Below, in pieces: positions 1 to 8,280 of a stretch of DNA of 47,257 nucleotides (positions are counted from its first letter, which is position 1; every line of letters begins with the position of its first letter). This stretch comes from JAUSIF01 sp040901465 (GTDB lineage Bacteria; Pseudomonadota; Alphaproteobacteria; Rhizobiales; Xanthobacteraceae). The stretch spans positions 1-47,257 of the forward strand of contig JBBDYN010000009.1 in assembly GCA_040901465.1 (NCBI GenBank), read 5' to 3'. The position numbers were made by a program, and so were the translations under genes. The notes under the pieces were generated by a model. It saw only the letters and a list, made by a program, of their open reading frames with translations, was not told where the DNA came from and made no database searches.

Positions 1-2
1 CA

Positions 3-117
3 TTCCCTCATGCCCGTCCCCCGACTTGATCGGGGGATTGACCCGGGCATCCAGACGACGGTCATAAGCGGCTTCGCTGCATCATGGATTGCCGGGTCAA
101 GCCCGGCAATGAGGGAC
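3..117. repeat. Composite palindromic repeat (four-way-junction type), copy 1
   Basis: Arm 1 pairs ATGCCCG with CGGGCAT around a second hairpin (tcccccga/tcggggga). A weak central CCA...TGG segment follows. Arm 2 is ATTGCCGGG/CCCGGCAAT. The outer ends TCCCTC and GAGGGA can close the structure. It lies just upstream of the RidA gene and is the only copy left of 20 kb. Confidence 0.8.
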
Positions 118-141
118 AAGGAAATGTGAAGGAGCCCGCCA

Positions 142-537
142 ATGTCCGAACCAAAGCTGACACTGCAACCCCTTCGACCGGGCGGCCATCTGCCCGCGGG
201 CCTGCCCTTTTCCGAAGGCATGGCGGTCGGCAACCTCGTATTCCTCTCCGGCCAGCTCGGCACGTTTCCCGGCAAGCGCGAGCTGAACAATGCGACGCGC
301 GAAGCCGAGTTCCGCCAGATCATGGACAACATCGTGTCGACGCTGAAGGCGAACGGGATGACGACGCGGAACGTCGTCAAATGCCTCGTCATGCTCGCCG
401 ACATGAAGGACTGGGAAACATTCAACGCGGTCTACGTCACCTATTTCGAGCCGCCCTATCCCGCGCGCTCGGCCTTCGGCACGAACGGCCTCGCCTTCGG
501 CGCCCGCGCCGAGGTGGAGTGCATCGCGGTGCGGTGA
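142..537 (+). CDS. RidA family protein (YjgF/YER057c/UK114)
   Basis: This 131-residue protein has the length and sequence of the RidA/YjgF family, trimeric cytosolic enzymes that hydrolyse reactive enamine/imine intermediates or act as related deaminases. Visible family features are the N-terminal LPFSEGMAVGNLVFLSGQ strand region and the C-terminal EVECIAV strand. The usual catalytic Arg of archetypal RidA (in an R-x-C/A-x-x-V context) is not obvious: the equivalent stretch reads GARAEVECIAV, so subfamily and activity are uncertain. The start at 142 is preceded by a clear GAAGGAG ribosome-binding site. It faces the LysR gene convergently and may serve the neighbouring amidase pathway, since RidA-like proteins often accompany amide and pyrimidine catabolism. 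That link is inference. Confidence 0.9.
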   Translation: MSEPKLTLQPLRPGGHLPAGLPFSEGMAVGNLVFLSGQLGTFPGKRELNNATREAEFRQIMDNIVSTLKANGMTTRNVVKCLVMLADMKDWETFNAVYVTYFEPPYPARSAFGTNGLAFGARAEVECIAVR

Positions 538-757
538 GCACTCGACGACGCCATTCCAGTCTTGCGCCTCAAAGACTCGGCAGAATGCAATTCCAGCAAG
601 TCCGCCAGAGAATCGTCCGATTGCGCCGATGATCGCGTCGCCGGCAACGTCATCGTCGTTTCAGTCGTCGGCCTGCGCCTCTCCCAGCGCCGGCGCCTGG
701 CAGGAGGGCGGCGCACAAATCAGCAGAGTCAAGGATTTCAGCATGAACCAGCTTCCT

Positions 758-1687
758 TCAACCGAGATACTTGCTGCCCCACAGTCCCAGCTTAATAATA
801 TTCGCCGTCTCGCGTCTGGCAATTCGTAAAACCGCCCTCATGTTGGGTGTGTTCGGCCGCTCATTTGACCAAGCAACGAACAATGTTCGAAAAATTGTTG
901 GGCTTACAATTTTAAGAGCCTTGAGTCGGCCGGCTGCCAGTTCTTCTTCCATCTCACCGCGTGGCAAGATCGTGTAGACGCCGCCCTGTTGCGCGAATTG
1001 TTTAAGGGCGACGATCGATTCAAGTTCAGTCTGAATTTTTGGAGCCTGGCCGATCGTTTGCATGAACTGCTCGACTGCCAGGCGCAGCCCATGTTCCCGA
1101 CTCGGAAGGGCGAGCGGCAATTCCGCGATCTCGGCGAGCGAAATTGATTCGCGTCGCGCTAACTTCCCGTCCGAGGCGCAAACGAGGAATTGTTCTTCCG
1201 CTGCGAGGGGCTCAGTGCGCAAGACGTCGCTCTTCAGCGTGTGATCGTAAATTATCCCGAGGTCGAAACGGCCCCGCAGCAGCCATTCGATAATAAAACC
1301 AGTCCATCCATCGATGACGCGCAGAGCGACGCTCGGCAGTTCGTTGTGCAAGCGTTGCACGAGCACGTGCGTCAACGCCTGGCTGATCGAGAACGGCATG
1401 CCAAAATCAATGCGGCCGCCCGGAGAGCGCGATAGCGCCTTGACCTCCAATTGTGCGCGGTCAAGCTCGCGCAGGACCGAGCGGACGCGGTCGCGGAATA
1501 CGAGTCCAGCGTTGGTGAGGATGATGCCGCGCCCGTCGCGATCAAATAGCCGAACGCCGAGGTCGCGTTCGAGTGATCGCATGTGACGGCTGAGTGCAGG
1601 CTGGGCAATGTGCAGACGCTCGGCCGCTTTGGTGACGTTTTCGAGCTCGCTGACCTCGATAAAATACTGGAGCTGCCGCAGGTTCAT
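758..1687 (-). CDS. LysR-family transcriptional regulator
   Basis: This is a LysR-type regulator of about 309 residues with an N-terminal winged helix-turn-helix (MNLRQLQYFIEV, then AAERLHIAQPALSRHMRSLE) followed by a periplasmic-binding-protein-like effector domain. The start at 1687 was chosen because family members begin with MNLRQL; a longer frame adds six residues. It is transcribed divergently from the cyclase-amidase-transporter operon that begins at 2003. The shared intergenic region carries symmetric sites suited to a LysR tetramer, so it is probably the local regulator and also autoregulated. The effector cannot be read from the sequence. Confidence 0.93.
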   Translation of the reverse strand: MNLRQLQYFIEVSELENVTKAAERLHIAQPALSRHMRSLERDLGVRLFDRDGRGIILTNAGLVFRDRVRSVLRELDRAQLEVKALSRSPGGRIDFGMPFSISQALTHVLVQRLHNELPSVALRVIDGWTGFIIEWLLRGRFDLGIIYDHTLKSDVLRTEPLAAEEQFLVCASDGKLARRESISLAEIAELPLALPSREHGLRLAVEQFMQTIGQAPKIQTELESIVALKQFAQQGGVYTILPRGEMEEELAAGRLKALKIVSPTIFRTLFVAWSNERPNTPNMRAVLRIARRETANIIKLGLWGSKYLG

Positions 1688-2002
1688 CGCCAACAGTCCT
1701 TGCACTTCAATCGCCGTTCATTGATTGTATTCGGACCAATTATCCAACATTTCAGACGGATTCATATCATTTTCGGCATGAATCATCGGCAGAATCAATA
1801 TTGGTCGCGGACGGACCCCCCAACTAGCATTTCCGCGTTGAGAGCTTGGTCAGCAGGTCGGAAACGCGGATTTCATTCGGGTTGCAGTGGCCCGTCGCAC
1901 GAGAACTATACCGAAGGAATTAGGTAGCCACGCTCGTACCTGCGACCTGCTTTGATTCCGCGCCCTGAGGTAGACGGAAGCAAACAGATTCAGGTGCAAG
2001 CC
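1688..2002. promoter_or_regulatory. Divergent LysR/cyclase intergenic region with nested inverted repeats
   Basis: This is a 315-bp gap between the divergent regulator and catabolic operon, with an AT-rich island at about 1715-1805 in otherwise GC-rich DNA. It contains a perfect 7-bp inverted repeat GATTCAT (1759-1765)/ATGAATC (1778-1784) with a 12-bp spacer. A second perfect pair, GACCAAT (1734-1740)/ATTGGTC (1800-1806), is almost concentric with it. LysR regulators usually bind T-N11-A dyads within such regions. A possible -10 (TATACC, near 1910) for the operon is weak. Confidence 0.6.
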
Positions 2003-2698
2003 ATGGCGCGCGTTATCGTCGACCTGTCGGTCCCGCTCACCAATAATATGCCGGCGCACAAGTTCTTCCCGCGGCCGGTCATTCTCCCGCACTTTACGCA
2101 CGACGAAATGGAGACGTGGGGCAACGGCACCGCCGAGGATCCGCTCGGAGGATGTACGACCTTCCTCGCCATGATGGACCACGTGGGTACGCACGTGGAC
2201 TCGTTTTGTCACGTCAAGCGTGGCGGTGCGACAATCGATCAGATGCCCCTCGACATGTTCATGGGCAAGTCGGTTTGCCTCGACATGCGGCACGTCCCGG
2301 ATCTCGGCGATGTGGATACGAAGGATTTCGAGGAGGCCGAAAAGAAGGCGGGCGTGAAGATCGATGGCCACATCGTCCTGATCTGCACCGGGCTACACAG
2401 GCGCCATTACCCGACCGACAAGGTCGTGTGGTCGAATGCCGGCATCACGGCCGAAGCGACACATTGGCTCGCCGACCGCTCCCGCGTGCACGGTGTGGAA
2501 GGCCCATCCACCGACCGGCCAAACAGCAATCTCTTTCCCAATCATCGGGTATGCCGGGATCGCGGCATCACCCATTACGAATGGCTCTGCAATCTCGAGG
2601 AGCTGATCGGAAAGGGAGAGTTCGAATTTACCGGCCTCCCACTGCGGATCTGTAACGGCAGCGGCTCGCCGGTGCGCGCCGTGGCGATCATCAACTGA
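2003..2698 (+). CDS. Cyclase family protein (kynurenine formamidase-like metal hydrolase)
   Basis: About 231 residues of the cyclase/KynB family (PF04199-type), zinc or manganese hydrolases that open N-formyl or cyclic amide bonds. The metal-binding signature HVGTHVDSFCH is clear, and the later GVEGPSTD stretch matches the second conserved block. The usual proline of HxGTHxDxPxH is absent. The ATG at 2003 is preferred because the conserved fold begins at ARVIVDLSVPL; the longer frame would need a TTG at 1952. It is the first gene of an operon with an amidase 13 bp downstream and a Liv-type ABC transporter after that. The context suggests hydrolysis of an imported amide, imide or isatin-like compound. 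The substrate is unknown, and kynurenine formamidase activity should not be assumed. Confidence 0.85.
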   Translation: MARVIVDLSVPLTNNMPAHKFFPRPVILPHFTHDEMETWGNGTAEDPLGGCTTFLAMMDHVGTHVDSFCHVKRGGATIDQMPLDMFMGKSVCLDMRHVPDLGDVDTKDFEEAEKKAGVKIDGHIVLICTGLHRRHYPTDKVVWSNAGITAEATHWLADRSRVHGVEGPSTDRPNSNLFPNHRVCRDRGITHYEWLCNLEELIGKGEFEFTGLPLRICNGSGSPVRAVAIIN

Positions 2699-2710
2699 AG
2701 GAACCCGCGC

Positions 2711-4243
2711 ATGGTTCCCGCGCCCTTCGCAAGCGAGCAGAGCCGCGCCGAGCAGGCGCAATCGGCGAAATTGCGGCGGCAAGGTATGCCGGACGACTTC
2801 GATTTCATGACAGCCATGGAGATGCGTCGCCTGATCGAGGCGAGGCAGGTATCGCCGGTGGAAATTGTCGAAAGTACGCTGCGGCGAGTCGAGGCATCGC
2901 AGGCTTCGCTCAATGCCTTCGTCACCATCACGCCCGAACTCGCAATGGAGGCTGCCCGCAGGGCTGAGACGGCGGTCATGTCGGGTGAGGACACGGGACT
3001 GCTCACCGGACTTCCCCTCTCGATCAAGGATCTGACCGCGGTCAAGGGCGTTCGCTTTACCTCCGGCTCGCGGACGCTCGCCGATTTCATCGCGCCTGTC
3101 GATTCGCCGGCCTCGGAGCGGGTGAAGACGCAGGGCGCGGCGATCGTCGGCAAGACCACAACGACCGAATTCGGCTGCAAGGGGTCGAGCGACAGCCCGC
3201 TCACCGGCGAAACCCGCAATCCGTGGAACCTCGCCAAGACGACCGGCGGATCATCCGCCGGCGCGGGCGCGAGTGTCGCCGCCGGCCTGACGCCCTTCGC
3301 TCTCGGGACGGACGGAGGCGGATCAATCCGCATTCCGTCGTCGTTCTGCGGATTGTTCGGCATCAAGGCGCAGTTTGGACGCATTCCGGTCTTTCCTGCG
3401 GCGGCGACGCCGACGCTCGCCCATGTCGGCCCCATGGCGCGCACGGTGCGGGACGCGGCGCTGTTGTTGACCGCGATTTCCGGTTTCGACGGACGCGATC
3501 CGGCGAGCGTCGCGGCGGATGTCCCAGACTATCTCGGCGCGTGTGAACGATCGCCGAAGGGATTGCGGATCGCCTGGAGCCCGACGCTCAGCTACGCGCG
3601 TCCCACGCGAGAGGTTGCGGACATCACGGGCAAAGCCGCGCGTGCATTCGAGCAATTCGGATGTAGCGTCGAACTGGTCGAAAAAGTCTTCGACGACCCG
3701 ATCGATCTGTGGATGGCGGAATTCTATGCCGGTGTCGGCACGCGGTTGAAGAAAACGCTCATCGAACAGCGCGAGATCATCGACCCCGCCGTCGCGGCCG
3801 TGCTCGACAAAGCGCTCGACCAGACCGTCGACGAGTATTACGAGCGCGTGTTCGCCCGTTACGAGTTCCGCGAGCAGGCGCGGCAATTCTTCGAAAAATT
3901 TGACCTATTGATGACGCCGACGACGCCGGTGGTGGCGTTCGACCTCGGTCGCGACGTTCCACTCGAGCTCGAAGGCGCGAATATCGTCTCGTGGGTCGCC
4001 TACACCTACCCATTCAATCTCTGTGGACTGCCGGCGGCATCGGTTCCTTGCGGGTTTACGCAGGCCGGCCTGCCGGTGGGCCTGCACATCGTGGGGAAGG
4101 CGCTTCGCGAGACAGACATTCTGTGCGCGGCGGCGGCCTTCGAGGCCGCGCGGCCGTGGGCGGACAAGAAGCCGTCGCTCGGAAATCCTGCGACAACAGC
4201 AATATCGCAGGCCAACAAGGGAGCGGCTGAAGACGGGAAGTGA
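2711..4243 (+). CDS. Amidase (amidase signature family)
   Basis: A 510-residue amidase-signature enzyme with the Ser-cisSer-Lys triad context. The Lys lies in LPLSIKDLTAVKG, the cis-Ser in TTGGSSAGAGA, and the nucleophilic Ser in DGGGSIRIPSS. Such enzymes hydrolyse carboxamides to acid plus ammonia, and the length is typical. The start at 2711 has a good upstream AAGGA, whereas the alternative ATG at 2786, nearer the conserved fold, has no well-spaced ribosome-binding site. It lies between the cyclase-family hydrolase and a binding protein for HAAT-type uptake, so it probably performs the second hydrolysis of an imported substrate. Resemblance to GatA is family-wide, and no GatB or GatC is nearby. 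Confidence 0.93.
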   Translation: MVPAPFASEQSRAEQAQSAKLRRQGMPDDFDFMTAMEMRRLIEARQVSPVEIVESTLRRVEASQASLNAFVTITPELAMEAARRAETAVMSGEDTGLLTGLPLSIKDLTAVKGVRFTSGSRTLADFIAPVDSPASERVKTQGAAIVGKTTTTEFGCKGSSDSPLTGETRNPWNLAKTTGGSSAGAGASVAAGLTPFALGTDGGGSIRIPSSFCGLFGIKAQFGRIPVFPAAATPTLAHVGPMARTVRDAALLLTAISGFDGRDPASVAADVPDYLGACERSPKGLRIAWSPTLSYARPTREVADITGKAARAFEQFGCSVELVEKVFDDPIDLWMAEFYAGVGTRLKKTLIEQREIIDPAVAAVLDKALDQTVDEYYERVFARYEFREQARQFFEKFDLLMTPTTPVVAFDLGRDVPLELEGANIVSWVAYTYPFNLCGLPAASVPCGFTQAGLPVGLHIVGKALRETDILCAAAAFEAARPWADKKPSLGNPATTAISQANKGAAEDGK

Positions 4244-4269
4244 CTTTTTGCAACAGCAGGGAGCGAAAG

Positions 4270-5520
4270 ATGAGTCGCACCACACCTCTATTACGGCTTG
4301 CTGCCGCCGTCGCAGTGGCGTCGCTGGGAGCAATCGGAAGCGCGCATTCGCAAGAGCCGATCAAGCTCGGCTTTGCCGGCGCACTAAGCGGACCGGCCTC
4401 CTTCGTCGGCACTGAGATCAAGCGCGGCGCGGAGATCGCCATCGATGAGATCAATGCCAAAGGCGGCGTGAAGGGACGCAAGCTCGTCCTTATTTCCCGC
4501 GACGACGAGCACAATCCAGTGAAGACCGTTGCCCAGTATCGGGAGCTGGTCGAACGCGAAAGAGTGGTCGGTATGGTCGGCGCATCGAACAGCGCTTCGA
4601 TGCTCGCGGTCGCTCCGATCGTCAATGACACGTTGAAAGTTCCGGTTATCTGCCCGGCGACGGACGCTACCGAGATCACCGAGAACGATGCGAAGAAGCA
4701 GGGGCGGGAAAATTACGTGTTCCGCGTCGGCATGTACGGAACCGGTCAGGCTAACTTCATGGTCGATACAATGGTGAAAAGGTTCGGCCATCAGAAGGTC
4801 GGCCTGCTGAACTGGACCGGCGGTTGGGGCGTCACCGGCCGTGGCGAGCTACAGCGCCGGCTTAAGGAACACGGTCTCACACCGGTGGCGGATGAGACGT
4901 TCGACAACGCCGACACTGACATGACGCCGCAAATCATCAAGCTCAAGAACGCGGGCGCGGAGAGCATCCTGAACTACGCCCTCGTTCGCGAAAACACGTT
5001 TGTGGTGAAGACCAAGGAAAAACTGAGCGACAACACACCCTATGTGTCGGCCTGGGGCATCGCTGGCCCTGCCTTCTGGAAGGCGGCCGGCACCTCCGCG
5101 GAAGGCGTTCTGACCAGCACGACGGTCACGATCGATGGTCCGCAATCGCCCGAACGCATGGTGTTCATCAACGAGTACCGCAAGCGGCACAATGAAGACA
5201 TGAGTGCCGCCGTGTTCGCGGTGGGTGCTTATGACGCCGTGTACTTGTTCAAGGCCGCGATGGAGCGCGATGGCGTTGAGCCGAACCAGATCCGCGCCGG
5301 GCTGGAAAACATCCCGGAGTTCAAGGGCCTGGTGAAGCAATTCAAACGTCCGGTCTTCACGCGCGACCGCCACAACGCGGTAACCGAGGAAGACATGATC
5401 ATGACGCGTTGGACGAACGGAAAACTTCTGGAGGTCAAATTCGACAGCAAGGGACCTTTTGTCGAGATCGACGCGACGACCAGGAAATACATCGACAAGG
5501 CGACCATGAAGCTCATGTAA
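4270..5520 (+). CDS. ABC transporter substrate-binding protein (branched-chain amino acid/HAAT type)
   Basis: A periplasmic type I binding protein of 416 residues. The N-terminus MSRTTPLLRLAAAVAVAS with an AHSQ boundary is a Sec signal peptide. The mature protein starts EPIKLGFAGALSGPASFVG, typical of LivJ/LivK-like proteins, and the GMVGASNSASMLAVAPI segment matches the ligand cleft. The ATG at 4270 follows GGGAGCGAAAG, a good ribosome-binding site. It is 26 bp after the amidase and precedes the membrane and ATPase genes of the same transporter. The ligand is unlikely to be simply leucine, given the amidase and cyclase neighbours; an aromatic or cyclic amide is the more natural guess. Confidence 0.92.
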   Translation: MSRTTPLLRLAAAVAVASLGAIGSAHSQEPIKLGFAGALSGPASFVGTEIKRGAEIAIDEINAKGGVKGRKLVLISRDDEHNPVKTVAQYRELVERERVVGMVGASNSASMLAVAPIVNDTLKVPVICPATDATEITENDAKKQGRENYVFRVGMYGTGQANFMVDTMVKRFGHQKVGLLNWTGGWGVTGRGELQRRLKEHGLTPVADETFDNADTDMTPQIIKLKNAGAESILNYALVRENTFVVKTKEKLSDNTPYVSAWGIAGPAFWKAAGTSAEGVLTSTTVTIDGPQSPERMVFINEYRKRHNEDMSAAVFAVGAYDAVYLFKAAMERDGVEPNQIRAGLENIPEFKGLVKQFKRPVFTRDRHNAVTEEDMIMTRWTNGKLLEVKFDSKGPFVEIDATTRKYIDKATMKLM

Positions 5521-5533
5521 TTTATTGACGAGC

Positions 5534-5574
5534 AGGCCCGCGCCGTCNNNNNNNNNNCGTCATGGCGCGGGCCT
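5534..5574. terminator. Strong hairpin between binding-protein and permease genes, with an assembly gap in its loop
   Basis: AGGCCCGCGCC (5534-5544) is the exact reverse complement of GGCGCGGGCCT (5564-5574). The apparent loop holds ten N (5548-5557). The downstream strand continues TTCTTGT, a weak T-tract. It could be a partial terminator or an RNA stabiliser that lowers permease expression relative to the binding protein. The true loop sequence is missing. Confidence 0.55.
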
Positions 5575-5617
5575 TCTTGTCAGCAGCTTTCATCCGTCGG
5601 GACAGATCCGAGCTGGA

Positions 5618-6493
5618 ATGTATTTCTTTCTTCAAATTGCCCTGAGTGGGATTGCAACCGGCGCGATCTATGGCCTGATCGCGGTCGGCTACAGCCTCAC
5701 CTTCATGACCACGAAGGCGCTCAACTTTGCCCTTGGCATGTGGGTGATGCTCGGCGGCATGCTGACCTATTCGCTCAACGTCCAGTACGGCATTCACCCG
5801 CTGATCGTTCTGCCTGTCGTCACGGTGGCACTATTCCTGCTTGGCCTCGTGGCCGAGCGCTTTTCCGTCTATCCGTTTCTGCGCGCCGGCAGCGATGTGT
5901 GGGTGATGAGCACGTTGGCGGTAGGATTCCTGCTGATCGACCTTGCCGAGATCATTTGGGGCCGCAATCCCACTCCGGTGCCTCCATTTCTCGGAAAAGA
6001 ACCGGTCTATTTCGGGCCTGTATCGATTCTTCCGCAACAGCTGCTTATCATCGCTGCTGCGTGCGTCACGTTCATTGGACTCGACTTTTTCTATCGCAGA
6101 ACATTGCTGGGCAAAGCTTTCCGCGCCGTCGCTCATAGCGGCGAGGTCAGCAGCCTGATGGGCATCAACACGCGACGCGTCGAGGCGATGTCGTATGCCG
6201 TGGCTGCGGCGCTCGCGGGGATAGCAGGATTTTTGGTGGTGCCGTTGACGCTGGCCGAGCCGCAGCTGGGCACGGTGCTCGGGCTTAAGGCGTTTGCCAT
6301 TGCGATCATCGCGGGACTTGCAGCACCGAGAGGCATTCTGGTCTGCGGTCTCTTCTACGGAGCATTCGAGGGTCTGGTGTCCGGCTATCTGTACACCGGC
6401 ATCCGGGACATTCTCGGCTTCACGATCATGATCCTCGCATTGTATTTGCGGCCTGAGGGCATATTCGGCAGGCAGCAAGTCGAGCGCGCCTGA
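5618..6493 (+). CDS. livH: Branched-chain amino acid ABC transporter permease, LivH type
   Basis: A 291-residue LivH-family inner-membrane permease. Hydrophobic segments run from MYFFLQIALSGIATGAIYGL through the end. The central GKAFRAVAHSGEVSSLMGI and the following RRVEAMSYAVAAALAGIAG form the conserved cytoplasmic loop that contacts the ATPases. The ATG at 5618 is chosen because it starts the first membrane helix; a longer frame would run back through the N gap. The stop overlaps the start of the LivM-LivG gene by one base, which indicates translational coupling. It pairs with the LivM domain of the next gene to form the translocation pore. Confidence 0.93.
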   Translation: MYFFLQIALSGIATGAIYGLIAVGYSLTFMTTKALNFALGMWVMLGGMLTYSLNVQYGIHPLIVLPVVTVALFLLGLVAERFSVYPFLRAGSDVWVMSTLAVGFLLIDLAEIIWGRNPTPVPPFLGKEPVYFGPVSILPQQLLIIAAACVTFIGLDFFYRRTLLGKAFRAVAHSGEVSSLMGINTRRVEAMSYAVAAALAGIAGFLVVPLTLAEPQLGTVLGLKAFAIAIIAGLAAPRGILVCGLFYGAFEGLVSGYLYTGIRDILGFTIMILALYLRPEGIFGRQQVERA

Positions 6494-8280
6494 TGTGGGG
6501 AGTGCATGCTTGGCTGATGACGCTGGCCGTCGCAGCGCTGGCGGCGATGCCCATTGTCACCGGAGGCACCTATTACGCCTATCTCGGCATTATTGTTTGC
6601 ATCTACAGCATCGTCGCGATCGGACTGAATATCCTCACCGGCTATGCCGGACAATTTTCCCTCGGTCATGCTGCTTTCATGGCGATGGGAGCCTACACGT
6701 CGGCGATCTTGACCAAAGCGCTTGTCGCGATTCCGTTTTTTGCGCAGACCGGACTTCACATCTGGCTTGGCATCGTTTGCGGCACGATGGTCGCCGCCTT
6801 GTCCGGCGTCATTCTTGCCGTCCCTGCGCTCCGCGTGCGCGGGCCTTATCTGGCGATGGTGACGATCGCCTTCGGTTGGGTGATCTGGAAAATCCTGCAG
6901 GAATGGGTTTCTGTCACCGGCGGCGACCTCGGAATCTCCTCGATCCCGAAACCGCAGATCGGCGCGCTGCGGCTCGAGACGCAAGCCTTCTACTATGTCG
7001 TTCTCGCGCTGTTTCTTGCCACGCTGGCGCTGCAACAACGCCTCATCGGCTCGCAATTCGGGATGCGGATCCGCGCGGTGAAGCACAGCGAAATTGCCGT
7101 CGCATCCGTCGGCATCGATGTCTATCGCCTGAAGGTCATCGTCTTCGTCATCAGCGCCGCGTTCGCCGGATTCGGCGGCACATTGTTCGCGCATCAGCAG
7201 AACTACATCAGCCCCGACAATTTCCAGTTCTTCAGTTCGGTATTCTTCCTGCTTGCCGTGCTGTTCGGCGGCGCCGGCACGATGCTCGGTCCGGTGATCG
7301 GGGCGGGTGTCCTAATCCTGCTGCCGGAGATGCTGCATGACTTCGACAAGTACCGGCTCATCGTCTACGCATGCCTCATTCTGATTACGCTTTATTATCT
7401 CCCGAAAGGCGTCATGGGACTTGTACTGCGCCCGGGTAAGCAGCGAAGCGCGCCGGATCAACCGGCTCCACGGTCCGCCGATGCAATCGCAGCATTGCCG
7501 GCGATCACAGGTGCCGAACTGCAAATCGAGAATATTTCGCGCGCGTTCGGTGGTCTGGTCGCGTTGTCTGGAGTGAGTTTCGGCGTCGCGGGCGGATCGA
7601 TTCATGCCCTGATCGGGCCGAACGGCGCAGGCAAGACGACTCTGATCAATATCGTCTCCGGAACCTACGAAGCCGACAACGGGTGCATCCGTATCGACGG
7701 CACGGAAACGGGGATCGACTCCATGCACGCAGCTGCGCGACAAGGTATCGTCCGCACGTTCCAGACCCTGAAGCTGTTTGGCGACATGAGCGTCATCGAG
7801 CACGTGATCATTGGAATGGCGCGGCGTTCGCGCTCGGGATTGTGGGATGCCTTCATCAATTCGCGCCGCGCTCGCGCGGAGGCCGTGCAACAATTGCGCG
7901 AGGCCAGGGAGCTGCTGCGCCTGCTCGGGATCGCACATCTCGAACAGGTTCCGGCGACCGCGCTTGCCTATGGCCACCGCCGACTGGTCGAAATCGCGCG
8001 CGCATTGGCTGTACGGCCGCGCATCCTGTTGCTCGACGAGCCGGCCGCCGGTCTCGTCGCCGAAGAAATTCGCGCGCTGGCTGAGGTCATCCGCAAGCTC
8101 AAGAACATAGGCATGACCATTCTGCTCGTCGAACACCACATGGAACTCGTCCTGAGCGTGTCCGACCGCATCACCGTGCTCGATCATGGCGCGGTGATCG
8201 CCGATGGATCGCCGTCCGACATCCGCCGTGACGAACGGGTAATCGCCGCCTATCTGGGGCCTTCGCATGCCGCTGCTTGA
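6493..8280 (+). CDS. LivM-LivG fusion: ABC permease plus ATP-binding domain
   Basis: This 595-residue protein joins a LivM-type permease (about residues 1-310, with LNILTGYAGQFSLGHAAFMAMGAY near the start) to a LivG-type ATPase (about 335-595). The ATPase has Walker A GPNGAGKTT, a LivG-like signature segment (LAYGHRRLVEIARAL, in place of LSGGQ), and Walker B ILLLDEPAAGL followed by LVEHHME. The linker near residue 315-335 is Pro/Ala/Arg-rich. Fused LivM-LivG subunits are a recognised variant, so this is not an artefact. The reading frame is continuous and the 3' end overlaps livF by 14 bp. It works with LivH and LivF at the inner membrane. Confidence 0.95.
   Translation: MWGVHAWLMTLAVAALAAMPIVTGGTYYAYLGIIVCIYSIVAIGLNILTGYAGQFSLGHAAFMAMGAYTSAILTKALVAIPFFAQTGLHIWLGIVCGTMVAALSGVILAVPALRVRGPYLAMVTIAFGWVIWKILQEWVSVTGGDLGISSIPKPQIGALRLETQAFYYVVLALFLATLALQQRLIGSQFGMRIRAVKHSEIAVASVGIDVYRLKVIVFVISAAFAGFGGTLFAHQQNYISPDNFQFFSSVFFLLAVLFGGAGTMLGPVIGAGVLILLPEMLHDFDKYRLIVYACLILITLYYLPKGVMGLVLRPGKQRSAPDQPAPRSADAIAALPAITGAELQIENISRAFGGLVALSGVSFGVAGGSIHALIGPNGAGKTTLINIVSGTYEADNGCIRIDGTETGIDSMHAAARQGIVRTFQTLKLFGDMSVIEHVIIGMARRSRSGLWDAFINSRRARAEAVQQLREARELLRLLGIAHLEQVPATALAYGHRRLVEIARALAVRPRILLLDEPAAGLVAEEIRALAEVIRKLKNIGMTILLVEHHMELVLSVSDRITVLDHGAVIADGSPSDIRRDERVIAAYLGPSHAAA

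Noticed and set aside
1952..2003. TTG start for the cyclase gene
   Set aside because: No ribosome-binding site or homology in the extra 17 residues; the ATG at 2003 fits the fold start.
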